Assembly (NCBI RefSeq): GCF_037975245.1
Contig: NC_092583.1
Span: forward strand, 3,400,764-3,464,763
DNA: 64,000 nucleotides
Direction of reading: 5' to 3'
Source: Apostichopus japonicus
Taxonomy: Eukaryota > Echinodermata > Holothuroidea > Aspidochirotida > Stichopodidae
Position numbers and translations under genes: made by a program. Shown one piece after another: positions 59,757 through 64,000 of the stretch (the stretch's first letter is position 1; each line of letters opens with the position of its first letter). The notes below the pieces were generated by a model. The model saw nothing but the letters and a program-made list of their open reading frames with translations, did not search any database and was not told the DNA's origin.

Positions 59757-61681
59757 ATAAAATAGTTTCACTAGTTGTGCTCTAGTTGTACAAGGTACAG
59801 ATTAAATTTTCAGTCCAAAATCTCAGCAAATCAGGAAATATCTTTGCACATTAAGAAAGGAATTAAAATATGGTTGATGCTGGTTACAAAAATTCTTAAA
59901 AGTAAACTTTCAACCAATATCTGATGAGAGTATAACAAAATTATACAGCTTCATTTAAAAAGTTAGCTGCTGCTAGAACTGAATATTAAACACCTAAAAC
60001 AACTTAATATTCAATTCTCCTCTCCATGTTTACCTAGAAACTGCCTTACTATAATCCTTGTTATTGAACTTATTCAAAGTCAACCTCATACAAACAAACA
60101 AAAATTGATCAATACTAGCTCTACTCTCCCATGCCAAAAAAAAAAAAGAATTAATGAGTAAAATGATGTTTATTTTGTAGGAAGTAAGCTTTTGGACCTT
60201 GATTTTATTTAAGAATTCTACTGTAGCTACTAGCTGCAAGCATTTGCTTTTTTGGTTATCATTTTCTATTTGCTATTTTGGTCAACTGCACAACATATAC
60301 TCAAGGTCAACTTGCTAAGAAACAGACTAACCTCGATCTGTCATTAATTAAAGGTAAACTACAAAATAAGTTACCGTAATTGCTGCAATCAATTTAATTG
60401 GAAATAATATCCCATGAAATTCAGAGTCTATTCGGAACACTGGGTACCTAGGCCCAATATCTGGAGATCAGTTTAATTATTTTTCTTTCACTTTAATAAA
60501 TCTGTGATGAAAATATGTTGAATTCCACCAAAGTATAGACATACAAACTGATGGTACTAATTCCAATTACACTTCACAGTAACATTTTGAGAGGTGCTTA
60601 CTTTAAGCTTGGTGGAATCCAACATTAATTTAAGCCTAACCTTAATATGTTACTGTTAGGCTAACAAGAACATTCAGCTTTAAGGCCAAAGTGTTATGTT
60701 GACCAGCTCTCAGTTGTAGCCAAAGCAAGCCTGGCTATCAACTACAGCAGCCTAAGTTACTCTATCTGTATCAAATTTCAAGTTCACCATTGAAAGTCAA
60801 TGGTAAAACAAGCTTGATAATCCTGTGTACATGTTATCTTGGTATAAAATTAACTCACTTTTCCTCACGAGTATAAAACTATTTGTGACTCAAGCCTGGT
60901 AGCGCAACGATACTGGCAATATGCCTAAAGTAACTTAGGCTGCAGTACTTAATTGTAAATTTAACGTCGTAACACTAGGCCAGCTTGCCAACCCTGTATT
61001 ATTTTCCTGTATCACATACGATAGGCTAGTTGGGAACTAGAGATCGCACAAAATTTAATCTTACTCACGCAAGTCGCTCGTTAAAACAAAAATAATGGTA
61101 CAGAATGTATGTCACTTACTGCAGAGATATCGTTCCAAAACTTACAAGTTGACACCGACGTTCCTGATATTGATAAACAATGAGTTCTGTAAAATACGGT
61201 ATTATTTTTGCAACAACAAAAACATTAGTGAATATTGACCTATGACCTTTAAAATGAATTATGCATGCCGTATAACTTCTAATTATAGATAAAGCAGAGA
61301 GAGAGGGCTTGTTGACAAAATTTGGTACGGTTCACCAACCAGGTAGATGCCAACTCTTTGTTGAGATGCAATTGACCACAACATCAATTCACTAGAAATT
61401 TTGTGGCGACATAAGAAAAATCAATAGTTGTGCCAAGAAACTTCGTCTCGTGTAATATAAAATCCGATCAAAGCTTATTCCCTTCAATGAAAGCAATGTG
61501 TTAACCTGCCTCAAGAGTCAAGACAGCCCATGCTTCATGATCAGACAGAAGTAAATTGTATTGAACGTTTTGCTGTGTTCATTTTCAATGTCTTCAGAGG
61601 AAAATAACATCCTGAAATCACATTACAACGCAACAATCATGTTTTTATTGTTGGTATTTTAACTTCGGCAACAACTTGAAA
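59757..61681. other. Non-coding sequence
   Basis: No gene seen. A minus-strand donor-like GTGAGTAAG at 61068 in CpG-containing sequence is a weak candidate for an upstream exon end. The last 8 bases (ACTTGAAA, 61674-61681) are the target duplication of the next element. Confidence 0.45.
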
Positions 61682-62685
61682 CACTGGGGGATCCAGGGCC
61701 TTTGTTTGGGAGGGGCCAAAGTGGCATTAGAGTAATATGGGGGAGGAGTCTAAGGGGAGGGGGTGACCCCCTCCTCTTTGGAAAATTTTCTATTGCTGAA
61801 TGCCCTCAGATGCAATTTAGTGCGACAAAAGTGTACAATGGTGATGTTAATTTACTTCTAAAAAATGTTTCCCAGGTGTAATTTTCTAAAATATTTATAA
61901 AACAAAGTTGGGATCATCTTTCTCAAGAAATTTTATTTCTCATAGGTTATAAATTTCTACAACCAGCCTGTAACTGCAAAATGGTGTTTAACTGTAAATC
62001 CTCATGCTCATACATTTACATAGCTCCCAACTCTTGAGAAGGCAAATGCTGGTCCATGCCACGAATCGCCGTCCTATAAGGGGAGGGGGTGTCCCCTCCC
62101 CTTTTGATTTTTTTTTTGGAATCCTGGTGATGCCTACATGTAAAATGGTGGCACTTAGAAAGGCTTTTGTCACCCAAAATTTTCTGAGAAATATGCATTT
62201 TTTGTGTGTAACATCAATAAATTGAATAGTAGGTGATAATTCATTCTTTCCCGTGGCATGAAAATGTTCGCTGCTCGCCCAAATGAAAAGAAATATAGGC
62301 TAATTTGAGGTTCAAATGATGCTGTAAAGGAGGTTTTATACTCTATTATATGCTAAATGCTAAAGAAATGATGGTTGCTAAGTCAAAATTTGATGCAAAT
62401 TTTTTATGTATACTTGACAATAACAATGCGCTTTTTTCGGACGCTTGTGCGGGTCAGCGGGTTTGGGTGTTAGAATGCGGGTCTAATTCCCGCGAATTGC
62501 GGGTCAGTTGGGAGCTCTGCATTTAATTTTAAACCAGAAAACGAAAAGGTTTAGACTAGTCTACCACTGCTATTCCTCTCGATTTTTTTAATTTCCAATC
62601 ATATGATTTAGTGGATGTTAGGAAAAACTTTTTGGCTCACCTTTGGGGGCCATGGCCCCCCTTGGCCCCCTTGGATCCGCCAGTG
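61682..62685. mobile_element. hAT-like non-autonomous element, 1004 bp
   Basis: Left end CACTGGGGGATCCAGGGCC; the right end is the complement of CACTGGCGGATCCAAGG. Flanked by a perfect 8-bp duplication ACTTGAAA (61674-61681 and 62686-62693). No transposase frame inside. Confidence 0.85.
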
Positions 62686-62693
62686 ACTTGAAA

Positions 62694-63290
62694 GGGAATA
62701 CCAACATTGGATATTACCTAAAAATGTCCAAGAGTTTCTTTTCAACGTGCAATGACATTTCTACTCGCATTTCGACGAATTTTAAAGACAGAGTTCATCC
62801 TAACAACAAACAGACTTCGAGAATCCATTGACTTCAGAATACAGCTAATAGCCCCCACCCCTCCCAGTACAAGGTAACGCTTTTGAAGAAATCAACCACG
62901 AAATTTTAATAGGGAAGCAAATCTTCCTTAAAACGTTTATATAGAACCATGCTGGCATCGAATCCCCCCCCCCCTAGCCCCGCCCGGGCAGTGTTGCAGT
63001 GCAGACTTCTGTTCAGGCGGCTATGGCAAGCCAAATGACCAATAAAACCAGGATTATCGACCGATAAACCTGGAATTTCTACAGATAATCGGTCGTTAAA
63101 CCTGGATTATCGCCGGAATATCCACGGCTGTCGGTCAAAAATCAAGGTTAAACACAAATAAACCTGGATATCCCTCAGTTGACGTCTATAATTTTCCATT
63201 TCCTCCCCCATACGGGGAAGTGACCTTTGTAACGACCCAAAGGCCTTACCCCTCTTTTATAAACTATTTCATTTGCCTCTGGCCCTTCTA
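62694..63290. other. Non-coding sequence
   Basis: A poly-C run and a small set of GATAATCGGTCG/CGACCGATAA inverted motifs near 63055-63110. No gene. Confidence 0.5.
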
Positions 63291-63594
63291 TTAAAGGCAT
63301 TGAAAACTCGCCCCAAACCCCGTGCGGCCATCTGAAAAAGTTAACTTTCTGTTGCTTGCAAGTGAAATTTTGTTCGTGTCGCTACAAAATGCAGACAGTA
63401 ATGAAACGTGATACCATGTTATCTTTAGCTGGACCCGAGATGTCCATCGCTGCATCTAATTACCGACGGTAGCAAGCTGTGCATTTTCTGGGATCGATGG
63501 TGGTGTCTAACACTTCTGTTGCACCTCATTTGAAACTAAGTCAAATTACCGGCAATTAGACGTTTCTTTTTGCGTGAGTCTTTACTCCCTTTAA
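63291..63594 (-). mobile_element. MITE M1, copy 7, internally deleted
   Basis: TTAA-bounded reverse copy about 65 bp shorter, lacking the block around the ACTAGTGTACAGTCAG stretch seen in the other copies. Confidence 0.85.
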
Positions 63595-64000
63595 AGTTCA
63601 GCTCCTACCTAAATCACTCTGGGATCTCTTGGGTCCCCCTGTCATTTTTGAAAATGTATTCTCCCACCATCAATATTATTATTATAATTATTATGATTAC
63701 TATCGTGAAACAAAATATAGAACTCTACCTACAGTAGTCATAAAGCTTACAGACCAAGCGAATGTCTCTTTTGAAAATAGAGGTCGCTATCTGGAAATGT
63801 TGCTTTGTGCCGTATAGCTATAATTCGGCTAGTCCCGTGTCATAGACGTCCATCTTCCTATAACGTGTGTATAGATCCTGACGGGAGGACCGGAAGGGTG
63901 GTTGGGAGTCACGGGGTGCTACAGCCCGAAGCCCTAGGTCAATATTTGGGCTAGAGAAAGTGTGGAAAAGGGGCCACGGGAAAATATGGCATAAAGAATA
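63595..64000. other. Non-coding window end
   Basis: No gene recognised. A short ATTATTATT tract lies near 63675-63700. Confidence 0.5.

Overview
This is eukaryotic (animal) DNA: AT-rich, intron-dominated, full of short interspersed repeats, with one recognisable protein-coding gene. There is no bacterial or organelle signature. The protein is closest to the ankyrin-repeat RBR ubiquitin ligase ANKIB1. Together with the repeat types (tRNA-derived SINEs, small TTAA-bounded and hAT-like DNA elements, a Ty3/gypsy-like fragment, a CR1/L2-like LINE tail), this suggests a marine invertebrate, plausibly a deuterostome such as an echinoderm. The taxon is an inference.

The gene lies on the minus strand. 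I rebuilt 20 coding exons from the start codon at 30170 to the stop at 7759. All 19 introns begin GT and end AG, all phases agree, and the spliced reading frame is 3864 bases (1287 residues plus stop). In order the protein has: N-terminal ankyrin repeats, RING1, IBR and RING2 with all expected zinc ligands and the catalytic Cys/His pair, the ANKIB1-type helical region, three UIM-like helices, and a long Ser/Lys/Glu-rich tail. The most interesting local feature is a ~180-bp tandem duplication covering the RING2 active-site exon. The second copy could be used instead of the first, in frame, and would replace the catalytic His with Tyr.

Layout: 1-6.7 kb is 3' flank with repeats. 6.7-30.3 kb is the ANKIB1 gene, whose introns hold several minisatellites, two TTAA-bounded elements next to exons, two SINEs and the 3' part of a gypsy-like element. 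30.3-64 kb is upstream sequence, probably partly the 5'-UTR intron, because the start-codon exon is preceded by a splice acceptor. I find no further protein gene there. It holds an 18-bp tandem array, hAT-like elements (one nested pair at 44.3-47.1 kb, one 1-kb copy with a perfect 8-bp target duplication at 61.7-62.7 kb), a 2.8-kb block with 100-bp inverted ends enclosing a 128-bp satellite (48.1-51.0 kb), SINEs and a LINE tail. Seven copies of one ~370-bp TTAA-bounded element are scattered across the window.

All calls come from reading the sequence by eye. Homology statements rest on remembered family features; no search was run.
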